A program made the translations under genes and the position numbers. Positions 26,762 through 34,972 of a stretch of 64,000 bases of DNA are shown one piece after another. The stretch is from UMGS1322 sp900550765 (GTDB lineage Bacteria; Bacillota; Clostridia; Christensenellales; QALW01), in assembly GCA_958448705.1 (NCBI GenBank), contig CAUDEY010000004.1:62001-126000 (forward strand), written 5' to 3'. The notes beneath the pieces are model-generated. The model saw nothing but the letters and a program-made list of their open reading frames with translations, did not search any database and had not been told where the DNA came from. Positions within the stretch are counted from its first letter, which is position 1. Each line of letters begins with the position of its first letter.

Positions 26762-27526
26762 ATGCAAATTAACTATCTTAATTTTATATATTACGGGAAC
26801 GAGATTGCACCGGCAGATTGGAAATGGTGCTGTCATCCCTATAATTACTGCAACCGCCTGTACTATATCAACAGCGGCGATGCAAGCTATATTGATAAAG
26901 ACGGTGCCCACAAATTTTTAAAAGGACACATCTATTTTCTGCCGCGCAGTACTAATTACCGGCTGGTACAAGATCAGAACAATCGGCTGGATCATTTATA
27001 TTTTGATTTTATCTGTATCCCCATTCCCTGCGGTACCGATGTTGTTGCTTTGAACACTGATAACGATGAAATTATCAGCGGCTTTATTCAAACCCTAAAG
27101 CAATTTGTAAATAAAGCGCCGTATTACAGCAAGGAATCCGCGCCTTATCGCCGTTACATCACCCTTACCCTGACAATGCTGCTGGAATATCTTCATACCA
27201 AATATGCGCTTCCGTTTCTGTTTGACAGTACTCTTCAGGATTCTATCATCTATATGCTTGAACATTTCAGCGAGCCAATCTCGGTGAATGAAATTGCCCG
27301 CCGGGCAGGCTACAATCCCAAATATTTCATCCGCCTGTTTACCGATGCCATGCAGATAACGCCTTATCAGTTTCTGCGCAATATGCGCATCAACCGCGCG
27401 CTTTCCTTAATAAAGGAAGGCTCCAGTATCTCGCAGGCGGCCATAGCGGTAGGCTTTCAGCATGCCTCCTCCCTCAGCAATGCCATTCATGCCAGACAGC
27501 AGAACGCCGGTCGTTCGGAAGAATAA
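26762..27526 (+). CDS. AraC-family transcriptional regulator
   Basis: The 254-aa protein has an N-terminal cupin-like sensing domain (about 20-150) and a C-terminal double helix-turn-helix (about 155-250), with I-S-V-N-E-I-A-R-R-A-G-Y-N-P-K-Y-F-I-R-L-F as the first HTH. The last residues after VGFQHASSLSNA look atypical and might reflect a late frameshift, though both recognition helices are intact. It lies divergent from the glycosidase gene and upstream of the convergent surface-protein operon; it is the natural candidate to control both. Confidence 0.9.
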   Translation: MQINYLNFIYYGNEIAPADWKWCCHPYNYCNRLYYINSGDASYIDKDGAHKFLKGHIYFLPRSTNYRLVQDQNNRLDHLYFDFICIPIPCGTDVVALNTDNDEIISGFIQTLKQFVNKAPYYSKESAPYRRYITLTLTMLLEYLHTKYALPFLFDSTLQDSIIYMLEHFSEPISVNEIARRAGYNPKYFIRLFTDAMQITPYQFLRNMRINRALSLIKEGSSISQAAIAVGFQHASSLSNAIHARQQNAGRSEE

Positions 27527-27608
27527 GCCTGCCGAAGCAATACGGTATTGTACTGTCTTTTCAAAACTCTTTCTTTAAAATTCCGCATCAGCCGCAGCGC
27601 TGCAAAAA

Positions 27609-27636
27609 AGCAGACTTCAGCCAATCGAAGTCTGCT
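27609..27636. terminator. Bidirectional terminator
   Basis: A 10-bp stem (AGCAGACTTC / GAAGTCTGCT, 8-base loop) lies between the convergent AraC and surface-protein genes, with A-rich sequence on the left for the minus strand. Confidence 0.75.
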
Positions 27637-27656
27637 CTCTTCTATTACAAAAAATT

Positions 27657-28403
27657 TTACTGTCCGTTGCCTCGTTTCTTTTTATTTTTTATATAAACAA
27701 TGACCAATACGGCCGCGGCAGCCACAACAACTGCGCCTGCAAGACTCCATAGCCAAAAAGATCCTGCCGATGGTGAATCCTGCGGCACTTCCGTAGGTAT
27801 GGGCGCTTCTGTCCTCAAGAGACTTTGCACAGGCGTCTCTTCAGGCGTCTCTTCAGGCGTCGGTTCTGCAGCCGCCGTAGGCTGTGGCTGCTCTGTTGCG
27901 GCAACCTCCCTTTCCTCAGGAAATGCAGCTGCAGAAACTGTACAATACTGTCCCTCCACAAGCTCGCTCATTGGATTCAGATTAGAAGCATAATCCACCT
28001 TTGCATCTCCCTGCAGATAAAGAACAGTATCTTCCGAAAGCTCCCGGAGTTCTAAAAGATACCATACCGCGTCGGCCGTAATGCCATTGATCTCAACGGT
28101 TTCGCTGGTTCCGGGTTCAATATAAACAAAATCCGACATTCCTACCGTATTCCAGTTCTCTCCTTCCCTTGTGGAAAGAAAGCAGTAAAATTCGCTATGT
28201 CCGGCATTATACACATTCACCGAAAGAATATCGCCTTCCTGAAGTTTTCCCGTATAAGCATTTACGCTGATCCATCCGCTGTTCTCAGCCGGCATTTTAG
28301 TAAACGTAATTTTTACACAGTTATTGGATGCCGCAGATACGCTGAGCACCAGGCATATAGAAACAAGAAGTACCAATAAAAATAGTGATAAAGTTTTTTT
28401 CAT
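27657..28403 (-). CDS. Secreted membrane-anchored protein with one repeat-like domain
   Basis: The 248-aa product has a signal peptide (1-25, ending V-S-A-A-S), one beta-rich domain (about 27-165), a Pro/Thr/Glu spacer (about 168-212) and a C-terminal transmembrane helix (about 214-238) with a K-N-K-K-K-R tail. The domain looks like a single short form of the repeat in the upstream gene: both carry NNCVKITF/NGLTLTF starts, a VYNAGHSEFYCFLS/VYNEGENQIAAIFR core and a VDYA...MSELVEG/VDYS...MQGTG end. It lies 42 bases after that gene and is probably co-transcribed. Function unknown. Confidence 0.72.
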   Translation of the reverse strand: MKKTLSLFLLVLLVSICLVLSVSAASNNCVKITFTKMPAENSGWISVNAYTGKLQEGDILSVNVYNAGHSEFYCFLSTREGENWNTVGMSDFVYIEPGTSETVEINGITADAVWYLLELRELSEDTVLYLQGDAKVDYASNLNPMSELVEGQYCTVSAAAFPEEREVAATEQPQPTAAAEPTPEETPEETPVQSLLRTEAPIPTEVPQDSPSAGSFWLWSLAGAVVVAAAAVLVIVYIKNKKKRGNGQ

Positions 28404-28445
28404 CTACTCTCTCCTTTATAAAAAGACTGTAATGACGCATATAAT

Positions 28446-30725
28446 TCATGCATGCTTTTTTCTTTTTTGAACTACATACACAAGGCTCGCAGCAGAAAAA
28501 AGCAGTATTGCCACAGGCAAAAGCGTTGCCGTATCGCCATCATTCGAAGGTTCCGCGGCAGTTTCTTCCGCAATAGCCTTAAGCTTAGTCGTTCCTTCCG
28601 CAATAAAGCGCAGCATTTTTTCACCGCTAACAGCGGTACCGTCTTTTTCCCAGCCTTTAATCACCATTCCGTCCGGCGCATAAGCAATGATCTCCACTGC
28701 CGTTCCGGGAATCAGCGCCGTTTCCAGAGCCTCCGCCTTAGTAAACGAAGCAAACACACTGTCGTTTACGCTTACCGTATACGTAACACCCGAATTTTTC
28801 TCCAGCGTAAGTATAACGGCCTCTACCTTCTCCGTAGAAGCAGTAAAAGTATCTTCCCCCGTTCCCTCCATTTCCGCAGCGGTAAATGCAGAATAGTCCA
28901 CATCAGTATGATTGAACACCATCCGCAGTTTTGTTTGTGCAGTAAGTCCTTCCAAATACATATAATAAATATCTCCCGTTTCATGAACGGCCATATTCAT
29001 AAACTCTATCGTACGGCTTTCTCCCGCGGGAATCATTACCTTTGCATTTTGAGCAATCGGTTCCCATTGGCTGTTTACTACGCGGAAAATTGCAGCAATC
29101 TGATTTTCTCCCTCATTATATACCGTAACGGAAAGCCGGGTATCGCCCTCTTCTGTAAAGGTTAAATTCTCTGCCTGCTTAAACCAAAAGTTTCCGCTGT
29201 CGGCCGTAAGCGCATCGTTAAAGGTCAGGGTAAGACCGTTTTGTACTTTGATGCTGTCGCTCACCTGCGCGTACAAGCGAACATCGCTTTCCGCCCGGAA
29301 CTGATAAATCTTAGCTACTTTAGCTGAGCCCACAACAAGCCCCTCCGCATTTTCGCCCACCGCCTCTACCTTTACGAGCGTACCGGCCGCAACAACTTGT
29401 TCAAAGCTTGCAATATTGCTGATCTGCGGAGTTTTCATACCATGGAAAGTTACATTGTATACCGCGCCTTCTACAGCGGCTCCGCTTATGGTTACAGCTC
29501 TGGCGGCATCGAGCTTTAGAGTAAAGGTGTTTTCGCCCGTTCCCTGCATGGAGGCTGCCGTCAGCATGGAATAATCCACCTCTGTTCCACTGGCAAAAAA
29601 TCCGAGCTTTGAGGTTGCCGTCAAATCTTTCAGATAAAGATATACAATATCCCCCGCACCAAGGGCAACATCTTCTGCCTCGATAGTAGCTATACCGCCG
29701 GCCGGAACGGTAACGCTTTCAACAAAACGCACCTCCTGCCAGGATGCAGATACTACACGGAACATAGCCGTTATATCCTTGGTATCATAATTTACAAAGG
29801 TAATGTTTGCTTTTTTTGCTCCCTCATTACCGTAGAACATAGTAATTCCCGCATCATCCAGCCAAAAATTGCCGTCGGACACCTCCAATTTTTGATTAAA
29901 TTCCAGATAAACACCGTTTGCAACCGTTTCATCAGTTTTTATTGCCAGCGCTTTTACCGTAGTATCCTCCGCTGCCGTAAAGGTATAACGGGAAAGTCTT
30001 GTCACTGTCTTTTCTCCGGAGATAAAGCAATCAACATAATATCCGGCCTCCGGTGAAGCGATTACCTGTACCGTATCACCCGCGGGCACGGCAAACGTAA
30101 AGTCCTTCTGATTTCTGCAGGTACTGAAAAGGCTGTTGTTTAGGGAAACCGTGTATTGCACATGCTCCGCCGCCTCCAGCGAGATAGTGTAAAGTTCCGC
30201 ATAAAGCACTTCCGCCGTAAAGGTGGAAGCTCCCGTTCCCTGCATAGAGGCTGCCGTCAGCGCGGTATAGTCCACCGCTGCATAATTGGCTTTAAAGGAA
30301 AGCTTCGTCGTTTGTGTAAGGCCGGTAAGATAGAAATAATAAACGTCATTTTCCTGAACATTCAAGTTCATCAGTTCAGCATTGGCACTTTCACCGGCGG
30401 GAACCGCTATCTTAACAGATCCGCGTGTTTGCTGCCAATCGGAAGATACCACCCGCAGCTGCACTTCCACGGTATTTTCCCCATAGTTGGTAAAAGTAAG
30501 GGACATGCGCTTATCGCCATCCTCCGTTTCAGTGAACACCATTTGCTTTCCGGTATCGTTCAGCCAGAAATTACCGCTGACAGAGCTTCCCAGATTATTG
30601 TTAAATATAAGCATCACACCGTTTTGCGCTGTAGCCGCATGGGCATGAGGTACCTTTCCCAGCAACACGCAGCCTATCAGTCCTATGGCTAACAAAACAG
30701 ATACATATGTTTTGAATCGTTTCAT
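28446..30725 (-). CDS. Surface protein with three tandem ~230-aa repeats
   Basis: The 759-aa protein has a signal peptide (about 1-31), three tandem repeats (35-269, 270-495, 496-about 720) and a C-terminal transmembrane helix (about 732-752) followed by Q-K-R-K-K-H-A. Each repeat opens with NGxxLxFN, has SGNFW/DGNFW near residue 17, a FRVVxSxW motif, a VPAGES/IPAGES motif, YYxYLxGLTxxTKL, and VDYxxxTAAxMxGTG, and ends with a beta-rich half. I do not recognise the family. It is the first gene of a two-gene operon under a promoter matching that of the DUF4038 glycosidase, so a joint role at the cell surface is inferred. Confidence 0.75.
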   Translation of the reverse strand: MKRFKTYVSVLLAIGLIGCVLLGKVPHAHAATAQNGVMLIFNNNLGSSVSGNFWLNDTGKQMVFTETEDGDKRMSLTFTNYGENTVEVQLRVVSSDWQQTRGSVKIAVPAGESANAELMNLNVQENDVYYFYLTGLTQTTKLSFKANYAAVDYTALTAASMQGTGASTFTAEVLYAELYTISLEAAEHVQYTVSLNNSLFSTCRNQKDFTFAVPAGDTVQVIASPEAGYYVDCFISGEKTVTRLSRYTFTAAEDTTVKALAIKTDETVANGVYLEFNQKLEVSDGNFWLDDAGITMFYGNEGAKKANITFVNYDTKDITAMFRVVSASWQEVRFVESVTVPAGGIATIEAEDVALGAGDIVYLYLKDLTATSKLGFFASGTEVDYSMLTAASMQGTGENTFTLKLDAARAVTISGAAVEGAVYNVTFHGMKTPQISNIASFEQVVAAGTLVKVEAVGENAEGLVVGSAKVAKIYQFRAESDVRLYAQVSDSIKVQNGLTLTFNDALTADSGNFWFKQAENLTFTEEGDTRLSVTVYNEGENQIAAIFRVVNSQWEPIAQNAKVMIPAGESRTIEFMNMAVHETGDIYYMYLEGLTAQTKLRMVFNHTDVDYSAFTAAEMEGTGEDTFTASTEKVEAVILTLEKNSGVTYTVSVNDSVFASFTKAEALETALIPGTAVEIIAYAPDGMVIKGWEKDGTAVSGEKMLRFIAEGTTKLKAIAEETAAEPSNDGDTATLLPVAILLFSAASLVYVVQKRKKHA

Positions 30726-30754
30726 ATATATCTCTCCTTTCGTATGGTATCTTT

Positions 30755-30783
30755 ATTATCGGTTTATATGAACTTTTTGTAAA
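30755..30783 (-). promoter_or_regulatory. Promoter of the surface-protein operon
   Basis: Minus-strand TTTACA (30778-30783), 17-bp spacer, GATAAT (30755-30760). Same layout as the promoter at 26620-26648. Confidence 0.72.
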
Positions 30784-30809
30784 TAGTCATTTGTACGGTA
30801 ATAATGAGG

Positions 30810-30822
30810 AAAAGTTACTTTT
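30810..30822. promoter_or_regulatory. Palindromic operator candidate, copy 2
   Basis: AAAAGT-T-ACTTTT is a perfect 6+1+6 palindrome, 26 bp upstream of the -35 box, exactly as for copy 1. The interval between also shares AATG-x-CTA just before the -35 box. Confidence 0.65.
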
Positions 30823-31528
30823 ACACATATTGTATTTTTCCTATGCATGAAAAAATCAGTCGGCAAAATTTCAACCTTGGCCATTTTGCAAATGATGACG
30901 GAACAACAATCAAATGAAATAGATCGGAAATAACGGTGTTTTTTCTACCGATATTTTTAATGTAAAAAACCCGGCGCAGAGACTCTGCTGTTTTCTTATG
31001 CCGTTTTGCAGAAAGAAACAAACGCCTATTCCCTCTCTTGATACGTCCTTTTCCAGTATTTATCCGATCAGGTGAGCGGCCATAGAATTTTTCTTCTTAT
31101 GGCTTTTATTCTTACGACAACACATTTCATCTTATAATATCCCAAAGCCATACGAAAAGGCCTTTTCTTTTTTAGCAAATATCCACCGGCGTAACCGGTG
31201 GCTTTACGGAAGACGCCAGAAAAGTTCCGGTACTGGCCAAGCAAGGCTCTCCCCCCTTCGCACCTCCGCCCTCTCTTATATTTCTTCTTTTGTTTTCCGC
31301 TTTTTCTATTTTATTTTCTCGACCTACCACTATTCTCTTCTTCTTTTCCATGGAACGCTAAAGCTTTTTCCGACCCCCGGCACAGTCGAGGGCTTTCTAC
31401 AAAAAAATCGGAGCAAGCGATACAAAACTTGCTCCGACGTTTCTAAGCCGCATAAAAAAGATATTTTGGCATTTCGGCAGTGAGAGTTGAACTGTTTGGT
31501 AGTTGTTACGCTTCTGAATTCGCCGAAT
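30823..31528. other. Non-coding interval with two hairpins
   Basis: No convincing gene is seen in these 706 bases. They contain a CCACCGG/CCGGTGG hairpin (31183-31201), a terminator-like TCGGAGCAAG/CTTGCTCCGA hairpin (31408-31437) and a short motif (31465-31486) repeated near 24765. The hairpin flanks recall IS200/IS605-type ends, but no transposase is present. Confidence 0.5.
31408..31437. terminator. Terminator-like hairpin
   Basis: A 10-bp stem (TCGGAGCAAG / CTTGCTCCGA) with a 10-base loop. An A-run on its left side gives a U tract for minus-strand transcription, so it could end transcripts from the acetyltransferase side. Confidence 0.6.
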
Positions 31529-32062
31529 TCATAATTGCTTTTTCAGTCTATGTTCCATCCATTCTTCTTTCAAAATAGAATAACACAAAGTGTCTCCTCT
31601 ATCTCTGGCATGTTTCCGAAGAGTGCCTTCATAAGTAAAATGACATTTTTCCAACACGCGTACAGATTCTTTATTAAATGACCGAACCCAGGCTGCAACT
31701 ACTTCGGTATCTCGTTCAGAAAACATATACTCAAGCATCGCCATAAGTGCTTCCGTTGCATACCCGTTATTTCGACGGTTGGCTGCTACAGCATATTCTA
31801 ATTCTTTGTATTGAGCATATCGGTTCATGTCTCCAAATACAACAAACCCGATCAAGCGCTGCTCGTCTTTATGGATAACGGCACGTATTTCCGGATTCTT
31901 TTTCCAACTGCAAATGACACTTCGGCTTTCTTCGATATTCCTGTACGAACTCACTCCGGAAAGTCACAATCTGGGGTCAAGACAGATTTTGTAAAGTTCT
32001 TCTGCATCATCCTCTTGCCAGCAACGAAGAAGCAATCGTTTCGTTTCAATTAATTCAGCCAA
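31529..32062 (-). pseudogene. GNAT acetyltransferase interrupted by a TGA codon
   Basis: From a TTG start at 32062 (AGAGGGG upstream) the frame reads M-A-E-L-I-E-T-K-R-L-L-L-R, a RimJ/RimL-type N-terminus, then hits TGA at 31964-31966 after residue 32. The same frame continues to 31529 with the acetyl-CoA region (RRNNGYATEALMAML) and the C-terminal NKESVRVLEKCHF and GTLRKH motifs. The downstream part can start at a GTG at 31954 (141 aa) but would lack the first strand of the fold. I read it as a gene inactivated by one nonsense change. Confidence 0.78.
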
Positions 32063-32118
32063 ATTTCCCCTCTCCCATGAACCATCATTTCTAAAAATTA
32101 TATTACATAAAATCCAAA

Positions 32119-32155
32119 AGCACAACATGAGAGTTTGACTCTACAATGTTGTGCT
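32119..32155. terminator. Terminator after tRNA-Val(GAC)
   Basis: A stem of AGCACAACAT / ATGTTGTGCT with a 17-base, partly paired loop. A T-run follows on the plus strand and A residues on the left serve the minus strand. It ends the tRNA-Leu/tRNA-Val transcript, or the acetyltransferase region, or both. Confidence 0.65.
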
Positions 32156-32159
32156 TTTT

Positions 32160-32236
32160 TGGTGAAGACGAGTGGACTTGAACCACCGACCCCTTGCATG
32201 TCAAGCAAGTGCTCTGACCAACTGAGCTACGCCTTC
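32160..32236 (-). tRNA. tRNA-Val (anticodon GAC)
   Basis: The minus strand folds as a cloverleaf: acceptor GAAGGCG/CGTCTTC, D arm GCTC/GAGC, anticodon loop TTGACAT, T loop GGTTCAAGTCC, discriminator A and encoded CCA. Confidence 0.93.
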
Positions 32237-32266
32237 CTATAAAAATTCAATGGCATTTTGTAATCT

Positions 32267-32350
32267 TGGTGCGGGTGACAGGACTTGAACCTGCACGTAA
32301 AAAACACCAGATCCTAAGTCTGGCGCGTCTGCCAATTCCGCCACACCCGC
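32267..32350 (-). tRNA. tRNA-Leu (anticodon TAG)
   Basis: A class II tRNA of 84 bases with a long variable arm, acceptor GCGGGTG/CACCCGC, anticodon stem CCAGA/TCTGG around CTTAGGA, and encoded CCA. It lies 30 bases before tRNA-Val on the same strand. Confidence 0.94.
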
Positions 32351-32445
32351 ATGTGATAGTATTATAGCATTGAGAAAAAAAATTTGCAACTGAAATTTCT
32401 CTTTTAAATTTTCATCAAAAACAAAGACTAAACAGGTTTATTCTG

Positions 32446-32474
32446 TTGTCAATTTTATAGGAGTGTGCTATACT
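32446..32474 (+). promoter_or_regulatory. Promoter of trkH-trkA
   Basis: TTGTCA (32446-32451), 17-bp spacer, TATACT (32469-32474). It places the transcript start near 32481, downstream of an earlier GTG, which supports ATG 32502 as the trkH start. Confidence 0.72.
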
Positions 32475-32501
32475 GATTACACTAATAACAGGAGTGTTTC
32501 A

Positions 32502-33845
32502 ATGAAAGCTTTTAGTTTAAAACTTACGTATCCCAAAATAATTTCATTAGGTTTTTGTTTGCTGATACTATTAGGCGCGTTTTTACTTTCTTTGCCGATT
32601 TCATCGCGAAGCGGACAATTTACTCCCTTTTTGACTTCCCTTTTTACCGCTACCTCCGCCACCTGTGTCACCGGCCTTGTAATGGTGGATACCTATACCC
32701 ATTGGTCCGTATTTGGGCAAACGGTTATCATTGTGCTGATCCAAATCGGCGGCATTGGTTTTATGACGCTGATGACTGCAATTTCTTTAGTATTAAACCG
32801 GCAGATTACCTTAAAAGAGCGAACTTTGCTGAAAGACAGTTTTAATACGTCGGACATCAGCGGAATGGTTCGCCTGACCAAACATATCGTTGCCGGAACG
32901 GTAATTATTGAACTATTAGGCAGCATCTTGCTTGCTACCCGTTTTATTCCGCTTTTAGGCCTTTCCCAAGGACTGTATACGGCCGTGTTTATGTCTATTT
33001 CTGCTTTCTGCAATGCAGGCTTTGATATTTTAGGCGGATTCGGGCAATACTCTTCTTTGGTTTGTTTCTCTGACGATGCACTTATAATTCTTACTTTATC
33101 GATGCTGATCCTCATTGGCGGTATCGGCTTTATCGTATGGGATGATATTGTAAAAAACAAATGGCATCTCAAGCGGTACCGGCTTCACTCAAAAATTGTG
33201 CTGTTTTTTACCACGATATTGACAATAGGCGGCACTGTACTGTTTTTTATTTTTGAACGCGATGCTACCAATTACGGTCTGTCCTTGCATCATCAGCTGC
33301 TCAATTCTTTTTTCAGTTCCGTTACCCCCCGCACGGCAGGCTTTAACTCTGTGGATGTAGCTGCGCTTACCGGCGTTTCAAAAATGCTTACAATATTATA
33401 TATGTTTATCGGTGGTTCTCCGGGCTCCACAGCCGGCGGTGTAAAAACGGTAACAATTGCTGTTATGCTGATTTGCTTAATTAGTAATTTACGCAATAAA
33501 TCCGGATATAATGTATTCAGAAGAAGACTGCCGCTGAATGTGGTCATCAATGCGCTGTGCGTAATTGTGATTCATCTTACGCTTTCACTCTCCGGTACGC
33601 TGTTGATCTGTGCTGTTCAGCCGGAGCTCGCAGTAGGCGACGTGGTATTCGAATGCTTTTCCGCAATAGGTACCGTGGGGATGTCCACCGGTATTACCCG
33701 TGATCTAACGGTTCTTCCGCAGATCGTGCTGATTCTGCTAATGTTCAGCGGACGTATCGGCAGTTTATCATTCGCCATGATTTTTACCGAAAAAAAGCAA
33801 AAAGATGTCCTTCTCTTCCCTGAAGAAAAAGTAAATGTAGGATAA
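32502..33845 (+). CDS. trkH: Trk/Ktr-type potassium uptake membrane subunit
   Basis: The 447-aa membrane protein is a TrkH/KtrB-family K+ (or Na+-coupled K+) translocating subunit. It has the repeated helix-pore-helix layout; pore-loop signatures include TSATCVTGL near 50, SAFCNAGFDILGG, TPRTAGFNSVD and SAIGTVGMSTGIT. The start has AGGAG upstream and fits the promoter. trkA follows after 20 bases; together they make a regulated uptake system. KtrB is an equally valid name. Confidence 0.93.
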   Translation: MKAFSLKLTYPKIISLGFCLLILLGAFLLSLPISSRSGQFTPFLTSLFTATSATCVTGLVMVDTYTHWSVFGQTVIIVLIQIGGIGFMTLMTAISLVLNRQITLKERTLLKDSFNTSDISGMVRLTKHIVAGTVIIELLGSILLATRFIPLLGLSQGLYTAVFMSISAFCNAGFDILGGFGQYSSLVCFSDDALIILTLSMLILIGGIGFIVWDDIVKNKWHLKRYRLHSKIVLFFTTILTIGGTVLFFIFERDATNYGLSLHHQLLNSFFSSVTPRTAGFNSVDVAALTGVSKMLTILYMFIGGSPGSTAGGVKTVTIAVMLICLISNLRNKSGYNVFRRRLPLNVVINALCVIVIHLTLSLSGTLLICAVQPELAVGDVVFECFSAIGTVGMSTGITRDLTVLPQIVLILLMFSGRIGSLSFAMIFTEKKQKDVLLFPEEKVNVG

Positions 33846-33865
33846 TATTAAGAATAGGTGGTATT

Positions 33866-34513
33866 ATGAAAAACTTTTTAGTAATCGGTATGGGCCGTTT
33901 TGGCCAGCACTTAAGCCAAAAACTTGCCGAACTGGGCAACGATGTTATGATCGTGGATAAAAGCGAAGAAGCTGTAAACCGTTTGATCGATGTTGTTACC
34001 TGTGCCCAGGTAGCAGACTGCAAAAACGAAGAAGTATTAAAAAGTCTTTCGGTCAACAGCTTTGATATGTGCATCGTATGTATCGGCAACGATTTTCAAA
34101 GCAGTTTGGAAATTACCAGTCTTTTAAAGGATCTGGGCGCAAAAGTAGTAATCAGTAAAGCCAGTACAAAAATTCAAGAAAAGTTCCTTCTGCGCAATGG
34201 AGCTGACGCCATAGTAGATCCGGAAAAGGATCTTGCGCATAAATTGGCGGTACAGTACAGTGCCAGAAACGTATTTGATTACTACCGTCTCTCTAACGAT
34301 ATTGCCATATATGAAACCTGTGTTCCTAAAGCTTGGATCAATAAAAGCCTAAAAGAGATTGATGTACGAAAAATACATGAAATTAACGTATTGGCCACCA
34401 AAAAAAACGGCCAGGTAAAAATCGCCGATGTTGATTATAAATTCGGTCCTGACGATCACATTTTAATTTTAGGCAATGCAAATAATATTGAAAAATTTAC
34501 CCGCGGAACATAA
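33866..34513 (+). CDS. trkA: Trk/Ktr potassium uptake regulatory subunit
   Basis: The 215-aa protein has one RCK unit: a Rossmann RCK_N domain beginning with GMGRFG (8-13), which binds ATP/ADP or NAD(H), and an RCK_C domain at the C-terminus (about 135-215). The single-unit length matches KtrA more than two-unit TrkA. It gates the trkH product from the cytoplasm. Confidence 0.92.
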   Translation: MKNFLVIGMGRFGQHLSQKLAELGNDVMIVDKSEEAVNRLIDVVTCAQVADCKNEEVLKSLSVNSFDMCIVCIGNDFQSSLEITSLLKDLGAKVVISKASTKIQEKFLLRNGADAIVDPEKDLAHKLAVQYSARNVFDYYRLSNDIAIYETCVPKAWINKSLKEIDVRKIHEINVLATKKNGQVKIADVDYKFGPDDHILILGNANNIEKFTRGT

Positions 34514-34972
34514 AGTGAATACATAATCTCCTAAAAGGGCAAAGAACGGATAGCAAATGAAACGAAAGCGATATGAATCGAACGGAAAACAGGAAAACAT
34601 TTCCTGAGATGCAAGTATTTTTTATATTTGCGAGCAGTTGCATATAACGCGCGAAGAGTTTTTGCCGCGGAAAGGGAAAATCCCGAGCGTATCCGTAAAA
34701 TGGTAAAGAAACTAAAAAGGCTTAACAGCATTCAGCAGCAAAGTATCGTCGCAATGGATCCAGGCTCCCTGCCGTTCCCCGAAGATAAGCGGTGATACAA
34801 AAATCGCAGTCTTTGTGCACTTCTGCAAAAAGGCTGCTTTTTTATACAAATTCTTCTTAAAAAATGCCTGTTTTATCTGCCTCTGCCGGACTAACAGGTA
34901 GTTGAAATTTTGCATATGATATAGCAGGTGCTTTTCCGGCACCTTAAGAGGGTTAAAGGAGAATTTATTATA
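34514..34972. other. Interval with a possible decayed reading frame
   Basis: No intact gene is supported. A plus-strand frame stays open from 34577 to a TGA at 34793-34795 (72 codons) and reads plausibly (for example V-A-Y-N-A-R-R-V-F-A-A-E-R-E-N-P-E-R-I-R) but has no convincing start or family. It may be the remains of a gene ahead of the ABC transporter. Confidence 0.35.

Noticed and set aside
31964..31966. In-frame TGA in the acetyltransferase read as selenocysteine
   Set aside because: No selenoprotein family match and no convincing downstream SECIS-like hairpin; simple nonsense mutation is more likely.
34604..34609. CTGAGA, a core motif of TPP riboswitches, upstream of an ABC transporter that could carry thiamine precursors
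   Set aside because: The other conserved TPP elements (the second helix motif and its pairing) are not present around it.
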